Shown here piece by piece: positions 34,365 through 42,722 of a stretch of DNA of 64,000 nucleotides (the first letter of the stretch is position 1; each line of letters starts with the position of its first letter). The position numbers and the translations under genes are program-made. The notes beneath the pieces were generated by a model, which had not been told where the DNA came from, made no database searches, and saw only the letters and a list, made by a program, of their open reading frames with translations. The stretch covers positions 8,794 to 72,793 of the forward strand of contig DXZR01000008.1 in assembly GCA_019419555.1 (NCBI GenBank), written 5' to 3'. Source of the stretch: Collinsella sp. (GTDB lineage: Bacteria; Actinomycetota; Coriobacteriia; Coriobacteriales; Coriobacteriaceae).

Positions 34365-36326
34365 CTAGTTGGCCGTACCGGAATCGTCGCCCGTGCCCGA
34401 GCCCGAACCCGAGCCCGAGCCAGAAAGTGCGACCGTCAGCGTAATCGTGCTGTCGGTGGACTGCTTGCCGGTGGGGGAGACGCCCGTAACGGTGGCGTTT
34501 TCGTTGCCGCTCACGGGGTTGCCGTTCTGATCGCAGAATGCGATGTTGTAGAACCCGGCGTTGTTGAGCGCGGTGACGGCGGCGGAGATACTCTTGCCGT
34601 ACAGGTTGCCCGGAACGCCGGCCTTGCCGGACTTCTTGGCGATGACGACGGTGATCGTGGCGCCAGGCTTCTGCTTGCCGCTGGGGTTCCAACTAATGAC
34701 GGTACCCTCGGTGACGGAATCGTTCTCCTGGTAGCTCACGTCGACGCCAAAACCGGCCATGTCGAGGGCGTTGCGTGCCTGGGCCTCGGTCATGTCGGTC
34801 AGATCGGGGACGGAGGTGGTGTCAGGACCGCTGGAGACCTTATACGAGATGGTTGTGCCCTTCTCGACTTCCTTGCCGGCGTCGGTGCCCTGCTCAAAGA
34901 CCTGGCCTTCGTCGGCCTCGTTGGCCTCCTCGGTGGCGTTGCCCTTCAGGCCCACGCTTGCCAGCGCGGCCTCGGCCTGGTCCTTGGTCAGACCGAGGAG
35001 CTGCGGAACCTCAACCTTCTCGGAGGGCTTGGGGCCCTTGGAGATTACCAGATTCACCTTGCTGCCCTTGGGCTTCTTGGTCTTGCCGTTGGGGGTCTGC
35101 TCGGCAACCTTGCCCTCGTCGACATCGTCGTTATAGCTCTGGTCGATGGTGCCGACCTCGAGGCCGGCCTCCTTGATCTGCTCGATAGCGGTCTGCTGGT
35201 CCTTGTTCAGCACGTCGGGCACCGTGACTTGCTCGCCCCCAAAGAGTCCGGTGGCGAAGGCCACCACAACGCCAACCACGGCGATTGCGGCAACTACGGC
35301 GGCGATGATCTTGTTCTTGTTGGATTTGGGCTGTTCGACCTCGTAGGAGCCCGTGGAGCCCGAAACAGCGCTGCGGGCGTTGTTCTGGCCGCTCACGCCC
35401 GAGACGGGACGGACCATGGCGCGCGTCTGATCAGACAGCTCACGGGTCTTGGTGGCGCCCAGGTCGCCCGCGGCACCGATGATGCGCGTGGGCTCGGAGA
35501 CGTTGACGGCGCGGCCGGACAGGTAGTTGTTGAGCACCTGGCGCAGCTCGTCTGCCGTCTGGAAGCGGTTCGACGGGTCCTTTTCCATGCACTTGAGGAT
35601 GATGCGCTCCAGATCGGCGTCGACGCCGGAGTTGATCTGGCTCGGCGGAACCGGCAGTTCGTTTACCTGCTTGAGCGCAACCGAGATGGCGTCGTCACCG
35701 TCAAAGGGGACGCGACCGGTGGCGCACTCGTACATCACGACGCCCAGGGAGTAGATATCCGAAGTGGGACCGAGGTCCTGGCCGCGCGTTTGCTCGGGGC
35801 TTACGTAGTGGGCGGTGCCCAGTACATTGTTGTCCTGCGTGAGGTGGCTGTTCTTTGCGCGCGCGATGCCAAAGTCCATGACCTTGATGTTGCCGTCGGG
35901 CAGCACCATGATGTTTTGCGGCTTAATGTCGCGGTGGATGATCTCGTGCTTGTGGGCGACCGAAAGCGCGGAGCTGATCTGCGAGCCGATCTGCGCGACC
36001 TTCTTTGGATCGAGGGCGCCGTGGCTCTTGATGCCGCTCTTAAGGTCGGTACCGCGCAGGTACTCCATGACGATGTAGTAGGTATCGCCATCCTTGCCCC
36101 AATCGTAGACGCCCACGATATAGGGGGAGGAGAGACCTGCTGCTGCCTGGGCCTCCTGCTTAAAGCGGGCGGCGAAGGTGGCGTCGCCGGCATACTGCGG
36201 CAGCATGATCTTGACGGCAACCGTGCGGTCGAGGACCTGATCTTGCGCACGGAAGACGGTCGCCATGCCGCCCGTTCCCACCTTATCCTTGAGGAGGTAT
36301 CTTCCCCCGAGGACCCTCTGTTCCAT
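34365..36326 (-). CDS. pknB: PASTA-domain serine/threonine kinase (PknB/StkP type)
   Basis: A 653-residue membrane kinase. The kinase domain (about 10-275) has GTGGMATVF, VAVKIM, HRDIKPQN, DFGIA and SPEQ. A juxtamembrane linker precedes a single transmembrane helix at about 340-362. Outside are three clear PASTA repeats and one weaker C-terminal repeat, then a Ser/Gly tail (GSGSGSGSGTGDDSG). PASTA domains sense muropeptides or lipid II, and the kinase controls cell-wall synthesis. It is last in the operon with the PP2C phosphatase and SEDS-PBP fusion. AGGAGCAGGA precedes the ATG. Confidence 0.96.
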   Translation of the reverse strand: MEQRVLGGRYLLKDKVGTGGMATVFRAQDQVLDRTVAVKIMLPQYAGDATFAARFKQEAQAAAGLSSPYIVGVYDWGKDGDTYYIVMEYLRGTDLKSGIKSHGALDPKKVAQIGSQISSALSVAHKHEIIHRDIKPQNIMVLPDGNIKVMDFGIARAKNSHLTQDNNVLGTAHYVSPEQTRGQDLGPTSDIYSLGVVMYECATGRVPFDGDDAISVALKQVNELPVPPSQINSGVDADLERIILKCMEKDPSNRFQTADELRQVLNNYLSGRAVNVSEPTRIIGAAGDLGATKTRELSDQTRAMVRPVSGVSGQNNARSAVSGSTGSYEVEQPKSNKNKIIAAVVAAIAVVGVVVAFATGLFGGEQVTVPDVLNKDQQTAIEQIKEAGLEVGTIDQSYNDDVDEGKVAEQTPNGKTKKPKGSKVNLVISKGPKPSEKVEVPQLLGLTKDQAEAALASVGLKGNATEEANEADEGQVFEQGTDAGKEVEKGTTISYKVSSGPDTTSVPDLTDMTEAQARNALDMAGFGVDVSYQENDSVTEGTVISWNPSGKQKPGATITVVIAKKSGKAGVPGNLYGKSISAAVTALNNAGFYNIAFCDQNGNPVSGNENATVTGVSPTGKQSTDSTITLTVALSGSGSGSGSGTGDDSGTAN

Positions 36327-36458
36327 TCCTGCTCCTAACTAACTTATTCGCTCAACGATGTGTGTAGTACCAAATCTATGGTCGCTGGGACCGCGTGGCG
36401 CCTTGCCGCTAGCTCATCGGCCGCGGCGCGCCCCAAGTATCCGCTTCGATCACAGGCA

Positions 36459-39329
36459 TCACGCTCCTTGGGCGGCAAGTGCCGCGGTCAGGACGATGCC
36501 GGCGATCTTGGCTGCCTTGACGTCGTGTTTGTCGTAATCCTCCAAGGCCACCGAGATGGCGACCGTGGGTGAATCGTAAGGTGCGAAGCCGACGAACATC
36601 GAGTTGACGTTGGTGCCGCCGATCTCGGCCGATCCAGTCTTGCCGGCGACCTTGACGCCCGGAATCTGGGCATCGGTGCCGGTGCCGGACTGGACAACCG
36701 CGAGCATGGCCTGCTTGACCTGATCGGCCGTGGTGGCGCTGACGGCCTGGCCGAGCGAGCGGGATTGCGTGGTCTTGACCACGGTTCCGTCGGGGGCGAG
36801 CACCTGGGCCACGAAGAACGGGTCCATGACCACGCCGCTGTTGGCGATGGCCGCTGCTATCACGCAGTTTTGCATGACGGTGGTCTGCGGACCTGGCGTG
36901 TGGTCCATGCCGACAGGCTGGCCGGCGCCTGCCCAGGCGGTCTCCCACTCGGTCATGAGCGAGGGGTCGGCCATGATGGAGGCCGCGGTGGTCAGGTCCT
37001 GACCGAGCTTTTGGCCGTAACCAAAGGCGTTGGCAAACTGGACGAGCGAGCTGGCGCCGATCTCGTTGGCCACCTGGCCAAAGACGACGTTGGATGACAC
37101 GGCAAAGGCCTGTTGCAGGCTGATGGTACCGTAGCTCTCGTTGGCGTAATTGGTGACCGGCGCGTTGCCGATATCCATGGAGCCGGGCGCCTGGTACGTG
37201 CTGGTAAGGCTGGCGGTGCCGGTTTCGAGCGCCGCGGAGAGTGTGACGACCTTAAAGGTCGAGCCCGGGGTATAGAGAGCGTCCATGGCGCGGTCGTACA
37301 TGGAGCCGTCCTCGCCACCGCCCGACTGCATCAGGGCATCGATGTTGGTGTTGTCATAGGTGGGCGAGCTTGCGCATGCGAGGACCGCGCCGGTGCGCGG
37401 ATCCATAACCACCACGGCACCCTTAAAGCCCTTGAGTGCCTGCTCGGCAGCCGTCTGGATGCGCGAGTCGATGGTGAGCTTGGCGGTGTTGCCCGGTTGG
37501 TTTTGGCCCGCGAGCGACGCGAGGGCGTTGTTCCAGCTGGAGTAATCCTTGGAGCCGGTGAGCGTTTCGTTCATGACGCTCTCGACACCAGCGGTGCCGT
37601 ACTGCTGGCTTACATAGCCCACCACGTGAGCGGCCAGGTTGCCGTTGGGGTAGGAGCGGGCGTAGGTGCCGTCTTCCTGTTGCAGCGACTCGGCCAGCGT
37701 CACGCCGTCGGACGTGATGATGGAGCCGCGCTGGATGTACTTGGAGCGGGCGATGGTGTGGTTGTTGGTCGGCATGTCCTGATAGTCCTTGGCCTTGATG
37801 ACCTGGACATAGGTGAGGTTGCCGATAAGGATGGCGAATAGTGCCGTAAAGGCGAGCACGGCGCGGGTCAGTCGATTGGCGAGCGCCACGCGGCCGAGCA
37901 CACCGGATTCGGGCGTGTCGAGCAGGCGACGACGCATGCGCGAGCCGGCGGAGTGGCTGCCGCGGGCATACGAAGACGAAGTGGCGAAGCGCGTGCCGGC
38001 CGGGGAGGACGCCGAGGCGACCTGGTCGTCGGTGATGGCGGCCATGGTGCCGGTGCCGGTGAGCTCGGCCTCGCGACCGGTTGCCTCGTCACCGGCGCGC
38101 AGCAAAAGCGCGACGATGATAAAGCTTGCCAGCAGCGAGGAGCCACCCTGGCTCATAAAGGGCAGGGTGACGCCGGTCAGCGGGATCAGGCGGGTAACGC
38201 CGCCAACGATCAAGAACGCCTGGAAGCTGATAGCGGCCGTAAGACCGGTGGCGCTAAAGGCGGCAAGGTCGGACTTGGCACGGGCTGCCGTGGTCAGGCC
38301 ACGTACGGCAAAGAGCATAAACAGGATAAGAACGGCGCCACCGCCCAAAAGGCCCATCTCCTCGCCGATAGCCGAGAAGATAAAGTCGGACTCGACGACG
38401 GGGATGTTGTTGGCCATGCCGTTGCCAATGCCGACGCCAACAAGGCCGCCGTCGGCCAGCGAGAAGAGGGACTGGACAATCTGGTAGCCCTGGCCCTGTG
38501 CATCCTTAAAGGGATCGGCCCAGATCTGGAAACGAACCTGGACGTGCGACAGGAACTTGTAAGCGCCCACGGCCCCCACGGCCAAGAGCACAAGGCCGAT
38601 GATGACATACGAGAAGCGACCCGTGGCAACGTAGAGCATCAGCAAGAAGATGGTGTAGAACAGCAAGGCCGAGCCCAGGTCACGTTCGAAGACAACGACG
38701 AGCAGGCATACGCCCCAGACTGCGAACAGCGGCAGCAGCAGGCGCAGACGCGGAATCTTAAGACCCAAGATCTTGCGGTTGGAGATAGAGAGCAGTTCGC
38801 GGTTCTCGGCCAGGTAACCGGCTAGGAACAGCACGATAAAGACCTTGGCGAACTCGCCGGGCTGAATGGTAAAGCCGGCGATGCGAATCCACAGTTTAGA
38901 GCCCGAGATCGTGGTGCCGATAAAGATGGGCAGCATCAGCAAGATGATGCCGATGATGCCAAAGGTGTACTTGTAGCGCATGACTACGTCGAGGTTTTTG
39001 ACCAGCGCAAGCGTACCTACCATCAACGCCACCGAGATAAACAGGATGACGAGCTGCGAGATGGCGAGCGTGGGCGCCAAGCGCGTCACAAACGTGATGC
39101 CAATGCCCGAAAGAACAAAGACGACGGGCAGGATGGCCGGGTCGGCGCCGGGTGCCAGAATGCGCACGGCGATATGCGCCGCGGCGAAGGCGGCAAAGAG
39201 ACCGATCGGAACGGCAAGTGTCTCAAACGAGATGGCGGCGCCTGCGGTGAGCACGTACATCGCATACAGCAGGATGACGGGGAACGCCGAGGCGATGAGT
39301 AAGAGCAGTTCGGTATTACGGCGACTCAT
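36459..39329 (-). CDS. Fused SEDS glycosyltransferase and class B penicillin-binding protein
   Basis: A 956-residue membrane protein joining two usually separate enzymes. Residues about 1-415 are a FtsW/RodA-type SEDS polymerase with about ten helices, QPGEFAKV and FERDLGSALL. A linker of about 60 residues leads to a new helix at about 488-508. A penicillin-binding domain follows with STFK (690-693), SSN (745-747) and KTG (897-899). It would both polymerise and cross-link peptidoglycan. ATG 39329 is preferred over GTG 39338 by ribosome-site spacing. In other actinobacteria this operon slot holds separate rodA and pbpA genes. No frameshift is needed; the frame is continuous. Confidence 0.93.
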   Translation of the reverse strand: MSRRNTELLLLIASAFPVILLYAMYVLTAGAAISFETLAVPIGLFAAFAAAHIAVRILAPGADPAILPVVFVLSGIGITFVTRLAPTLAISQLVILFISVALMVGTLALVKNLDVVMRYKYTFGIIGIILLMLPIFIGTTISGSKLWIRIAGFTIQPGEFAKVFIVLFLAGYLAENRELLSISNRKILGLKIPRLRLLLPLFAVWGVCLLVVVFERDLGSALLFYTIFLLMLYVATGRFSYVIIGLVLLAVGAVGAYKFLSHVQVRFQIWADPFKDAQGQGYQIVQSLFSLADGGLVGVGIGNGMANNIPVVESDFIFSAIGEEMGLLGGGAVLILFMLFAVRGLTTAARAKSDLAAFSATGLTAAISFQAFLIVGGVTRLIPLTGVTLPFMSQGGSSLLASFIIVALLLRAGDEATGREAELTGTGTMAAITDDQVASASSPAGTRFATSSSYARGSHSAGSRMRRRLLDTPESGVLGRVALANRLTRAVLAFTALFAILIGNLTYVQVIKAKDYQDMPTNNHTIARSKYIQRGSIITSDGVTLAESLQQEDGTYARSYPNGNLAAHVVGYVSQQYGTAGVESVMNETLTGSKDYSSWNNALASLAGQNQPGNTAKLTIDSRIQTAAEQALKGFKGAVVVMDPRTGAVLACASSPTYDNTNIDALMQSGGGEDGSMYDRAMDALYTPGSTFKVVTLSAALETGTASLTSTYQAPGSMDIGNAPVTNYANESYGTISLQQAFAVSSNVVFGQVANEIGASSLVQFANAFGYGQKLGQDLTTAASIMADPSLMTEWETAWAGAGQPVGMDHTPGPQTTVMQNCVIAAAIANSGVVMDPFFVAQVLAPDGTVVKTTQSRSLGQAVSATTADQVKQAMLAVVQSGTGTDAQIPGVKVAGKTGSAEIGGTNVNSMFVGFAPYDSPTVAISVALEDYDKHDVKAAKIAGIVLTAALAAQGA

Positions 39330-39345
39330 AAGCGGCACTCCCTTT

Positions 39346-41292
39346 CTAATTCTTATCGGAGGCTTCGGCCTCGGCGGACTGTTCGGCGGTATTCTCGGAA
39401 TCCGATTCGGAGGTCGAACCCTGGTCGGTGTTATTGCGGATCGTTTGCGCGTCGATCACCTGACGGGTCTGCTCCTCGTCGATCTGATGGCGGTACTTGG
39501 AGATGGTGTCCTGTGCGTCGTCGATGCTCGTCTGCTGAATACCTGCCTTAAGGCGATTTTGTGTGTCTTCGGGCAGGTCGGACAGTTTGATGGTGGTCGT
39601 GCTGTCGAGCCAGTGCAGCTTAAGGCCGAGCGGCTTGCCGGGAATGCCCCGGTAGACCGCGACGGTGTCCTTGTAGGTGCCCAGGTAGTACGAGCCGGTG
39701 ATGCCTGCGTAGGCCCAGATGGCTGCCGCCAGCACAAAAGCGATGCCCAGTACGGTGGCAATGGTGATGTTGCGGCGGCGGACGCGCTTTGCCTCGCGCA
39801 TGACGCCATCGTCGACCAGGTCAACGACAAGCACGGTGACGTTGTCATGCCCGCCGGCGACCAGTGCCGCGTCAACAAGGTTGTCGACGCAAATCTGCGC
39901 GGTCGAGGACTGCGTGGCGATGTTTTCGATATCGCTATCGGGAATCATGCTCGAAAGACCGTCCGAGCACAGGATCAGGCGGTCGCCTTCCTCGATATGC
40001 AGGGTAAAGTGGTCGGCATACATTGCGGGATCCGAGCCCAGCGCGCGGGTGATGACCGAGCGGTTGGGGTGGACGCGAGCCTCGTCTGCCGTAATCTCGC
40101 CGGCGTCCACGAGCTCCTCCACATAGGAGTGGTCGCGGGTCACGCGGATGAGCGTGCCCTCGTGGAGCAGATAGGCGCGCGAGTCGCCCACGTGGGCGAT
40201 AGCGAGCATGTCGTTTTCGATATAGGCGCAGGTTGCCGTGCAGCCCATGCCGGGCTTGCCAAGCCCGTTGAGCGCAGCCTCGATGACCGCGGCGTTTGCA
40301 GCTTCGACGGCGGCCGCCAGTCGTGCGGCGTCGGCTGCCTGCGGCGCTGTCTTGGCAATGGTCTCGACGGCGATGGAGGAGGCTACCTCACCGGCGGCGT
40401 GGCCGCCCATGCCGTCGCATACGCAAAAGAGCGGCGATTGCACCAGATAGGAGTCTTCGTTATGCGGGCGCACACAGCCAACATCGGAGCGGGCGCCCCA
40501 CATGAGCTGCGTGGTCGTGCCGGCGTCGTAGGTCGAGTCAGTCTCGACGCGCTCGTCGGTCAGCGGCTCAAAACTCATGGTCGAGCCGGGGTCCTTAAGC
40601 TTGGCCTCCACGGCGGCAACGTCAATCTCGGCCGTATCGCCGGGCGAGACGGTGTCGGCATCGTTGCTCGGGTCGTTGACGTTGGGCGTGGCGGGCTCTT
40701 CGGTTGTACGGTCGACAGGCTCGTCGTCTTGCGGGGCGACGGCTGCAGACTCGGGCGTCGCGAAGTGCGCGGGCGCGGGCGTGCCGTGGGATTGGGAGAC
40801 ATCCTCCGTCGTTGCTGCGGGTACGTCTTCGGTTACAGACTGCATGGCTTCGGGCGCCGATGCGTCCGCGGGGGAGGGCGCCGCCGCGGGTTCCGGTGCA
40901 GATGCGGACTCGGGCGCTGCGGCGGGTGCCGGCGCTACGGGAAACACCGGTGCCGCGGGCTCGGGAGCCGCAAATACCGCGGAGCTCTCGGTAATCGCCG
41001 TGGCGACGGGTTCGGCAAAGTGAGCCGGCGCGGGCATGTCTTGCGGGACCGCGGGCTGCTCGGTAGCGGCGTGCACGCCGATGGGGGTGTTACCGCCGTC
41101 AGCGTTGTCCTCGGTATCCTCGTCGTCGGTCAGCGTCGGATATTCTTGCGTTACATGCGAAAGAGGCAGGGAGAACACAGTGTCCTCGGGCTCCACGGGC
41201 GCATGGCCCGCCGGGGCGGCATGAGCCGGCGCGGTCGCGGGGGCGGCCGACGTCTCTGGCATGGTTGCGGACTTGTTCTCCTCGTCGATCAT
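39346..41292 (-). CDS. PP2C-type protein phosphatase with long N-terminal extension
   Basis: A 648-residue phosphatase that reverses the Ser/Thr kinases. The catalytic domain lies at about 263-492: SDVGCVRPHNEDSY, CDGMGGHAAGE, GDSRAYL, CSDGLSSM and GHDNVTV supply the metal-binding residues. A transmembrane helix (about 509-530) and an outer domain of about 120 residues follow. Residues 1-255 are Ala/Pro/Glu-rich and probably disordered; PstP-type phosphatases usually start directly with the catalytic domain. Its ATG overlaps the TGA of the FHA gene by four bases (ATGA). Confidence 0.93.
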   Translation of the reverse strand: MIDEENKSATMPETSAAPATAPAHAAPAGHAPVEPEDTVFSLPLSHVTQEYPTLTDDEDTEDNADGGNTPIGVHAATEQPAVPQDMPAPAHFAEPVATAITESSAVFAAPEPAAPVFPVAPAPAAAPESASAPEPAAAPSPADASAPEAMQSVTEDVPAATTEDVSQSHGTPAPAHFATPESAAVAPQDDEPVDRTTEEPATPNVNDPSNDADTVSPGDTAEIDVAAVEAKLKDPGSTMSFEPLTDERVETDSTYDAGTTTQLMWGARSDVGCVRPHNEDSYLVQSPLFCVCDGMGGHAAGEVASSIAVETIAKTAPQAADAARLAAAVEAANAAVIEAALNGLGKPGMGCTATCAYIENDMLAIAHVGDSRAYLLHEGTLIRVTRDHSYVEELVDAGEITADEARVHPNRSVITRALGSDPAMYADHFTLHIEEGDRLILCSDGLSSMIPDSDIENIATQSSTAQICVDNLVDAALVAGGHDNVTVLVVDLVDDGVMREAKRVRRRNITIATVLGIAFVLAAAIWAYAGITGSYYLGTYKDTVAVYRGIPGKPLGLKLHWLDSTTTIKLSDLPEDTQNRLKAGIQQTSIDDAQDTISKYRHQIDEEQTRQVIDAQTIRNNTDQGSTSESDSENTAEQSAEAEASDKN

Positions 41293-41705
41293 CGACGGTT
41301 CACCTTCATGACCACGTCGCCAATCTGGACTTCGTCGCCCTCGCGCAGCGTTGCGGGCTCCACCAGCTGGCGGCCGTTGACGAGCGTGCCGTTAAGCGAG
41401 TTGAGGTCCTCGATAATAAGTGCCGGACCCTGCAGCGAAAAACGCGCATGCGAGGCCGAGACAAACGGTTCGTTGATGCAGATGTCCGACGACGGCGAAC
41501 GGCCGACGATGACGGGGCCGAGCATATCCACGTGGATGCCGCGGATGCCGCGCGGGCCCTTGTCCACATCGATCGTCCAGATGGCCGAGTCGCGGCGCTG
41601 GCCGCGGACGAGCCCCACGCCGGTCTTCATGACGGCAAACAGGAAGATATAAAGCAGGACGACCAGGACGATGCGGCCTGCAAACAGGACGATATCGATG
41701 TTCAT
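41289..41705 (-). CDS. fhaB: Membrane-anchored FHA-domain protein (FhaB type)
   Basis: A 138-residue protein. An N-terminal transmembrane helix (residues 5-27) is followed by an FHA domain at about 62-135 with VIVGRSPSSDI, SASHARF and EDLNSLNGTLVNG. FHA domains bind phosphothreonine, so it probably links the kinases to the cell-wall enzymes. It lies between the fhaA and PP2C genes. Confidence 0.93.
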   Translation of the reverse strand: MNIDIVLFAGRIVLVVLLYIFLFAVMKTGVGLVRGQRRDSAIWTIDVDKGPRGIRGIHVDMLGPVIVGRSPSSDICINEPFVSASHARFSLQGPALIIEDLNSLNGTLVNGRQLVEPATLREGDEVQIGDVVMKVNRR

Positions 41706-41711
41706 AAGCGA

Positions 41712-42722
41712 CTATCCCCTAAATTCGAACGTGCTCAGGCCAAACGTCAGCAGGTCGCCGTTGCGCAGCGGGCAGCGCGTGATGCGACGGTTGTTGACGA
41801 GCGTGCCGTTGGTGGAGTTGAGGTCCTCGATCGACCAGTCCGAGCCGGTAAAGGTGAGCTGGGCATGACGGCGCGACACGTTGGGGTCGCGCAGGGCGAT
41901 GTCGGAAACCGAGCGCTCGCGACCGATGGTCACCTGTGCGGAGGTGATGGCGTGGCTCTCGCCGCTCACGACGTCGACGAGCTGGGCGAGCGGACGCTGC
42001 GGGGCGCGAGAGCTTGCCATGTTGGAGGCGATGCTGGCTGCGGCGCCAAGGCCAGCGGCGGCGCCGGTCGCGGCGGCTCCGCCCATGCCGGCAAGCGCGT
42101 CGCGCGAGACGGTTTGGGGCACGGGGATGGGTGCGGCGGCGGGATCGGGCATATTGGGCGCAAAGGGGTCGGCCACGGCAAGCGGGTCGGGAGTGGCAGC
42201 ACGAGGTGCCGGCTGCTGCTGCGGCATAGCAGCGGGGTGTTGCTGCGGGGCGGCAAACTGCTGCTGGCCGGCGCGCGGGGCGCTGGCGGCACGGCTCGCG
42301 GCTGAGTTGTTCTGGCCCAGGCCGTTTTGGTAGGCGCGCTCTTCCTCGTACAGGCGACCGAGCGTGGGGGCATCGACGTTCTCGGCAAAGACCGAGAACT
42401 TGCCGCCGCGCAGCTGCGGGTCGATCATAAAGCGAACGAGGGGCTCGCCGACAAAGACGTAGCGGCGCTTTTCGGCTTGCGCTTTCACAAACTCGCGGAC
42501 CTCGCGCGAAAGCTCGGGATAGAACGGGGCGAGCATGGGATCGTCGTCGGCGGCAATCAGGATGGTATAGAGCGCCGGCGCGGTGTTGACGCCGTTGATC
42601 ACCAGAGTCTGATCCTCCATGTCGCGAGCGGCCTGCTTGGCAAGCTTCTTAAAGGAGAACGGGGCACGGGTGGCACCGAAGATGCCGGCCACGTGGTCCT
42701 CGAAGATGTTCAGGAAGTTCAC
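41712..42722 (-). CDS. fhaA: FhaA-type protein (DUF3662 plus FHA)
   Basis: A 336-residue cytoplasmic protein. Residues 1-125 form the DUF3662 domain (MNFLNIFEDHVAGIFG, FVGEPLVRFMID). A Gln/Ala/Pro-rich linker of about 110 residues follows. The C-terminal FHA domain has VTIGRERSVSDI, SRRHAQL and EDLNSTNGTLVNN. In mycobacteria FhaA binds the kinase and the lipid II flippase regulator. The start codon is GTG 42722, overlapping the upstream TGA by four bases (GTGA). Confidence 0.92.
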   Translation of the reverse strand: MNFLNIFEDHVAGIFGATRAPFSFKKLAKQAARDMEDQTLVINGVNTAPALYTILIAADDDPMLAPFYPELSREVREFVKAQAEKRRYVFVGEPLVRFMIDPQLRGGKFSVFAENVDAPTLGRLYEEERAYQNGLGQNNSAASRAASAPRAGQQQFAAPQQHPAAMPQQQPAPRAATPDPLAVADPFAPNMPDPAAAPIPVPQTVSRDALAGMGGAAATGAAAGLGAAASIASNMASSRAPQRPLAQLVDVVSGESHAITSAQVTIGRERSVSDIALRDPNVSRRHAQLTFTGSDWSIEDLNSTNGTLVNNRRITRCPLRNGDLLTFGLSTFEFRG

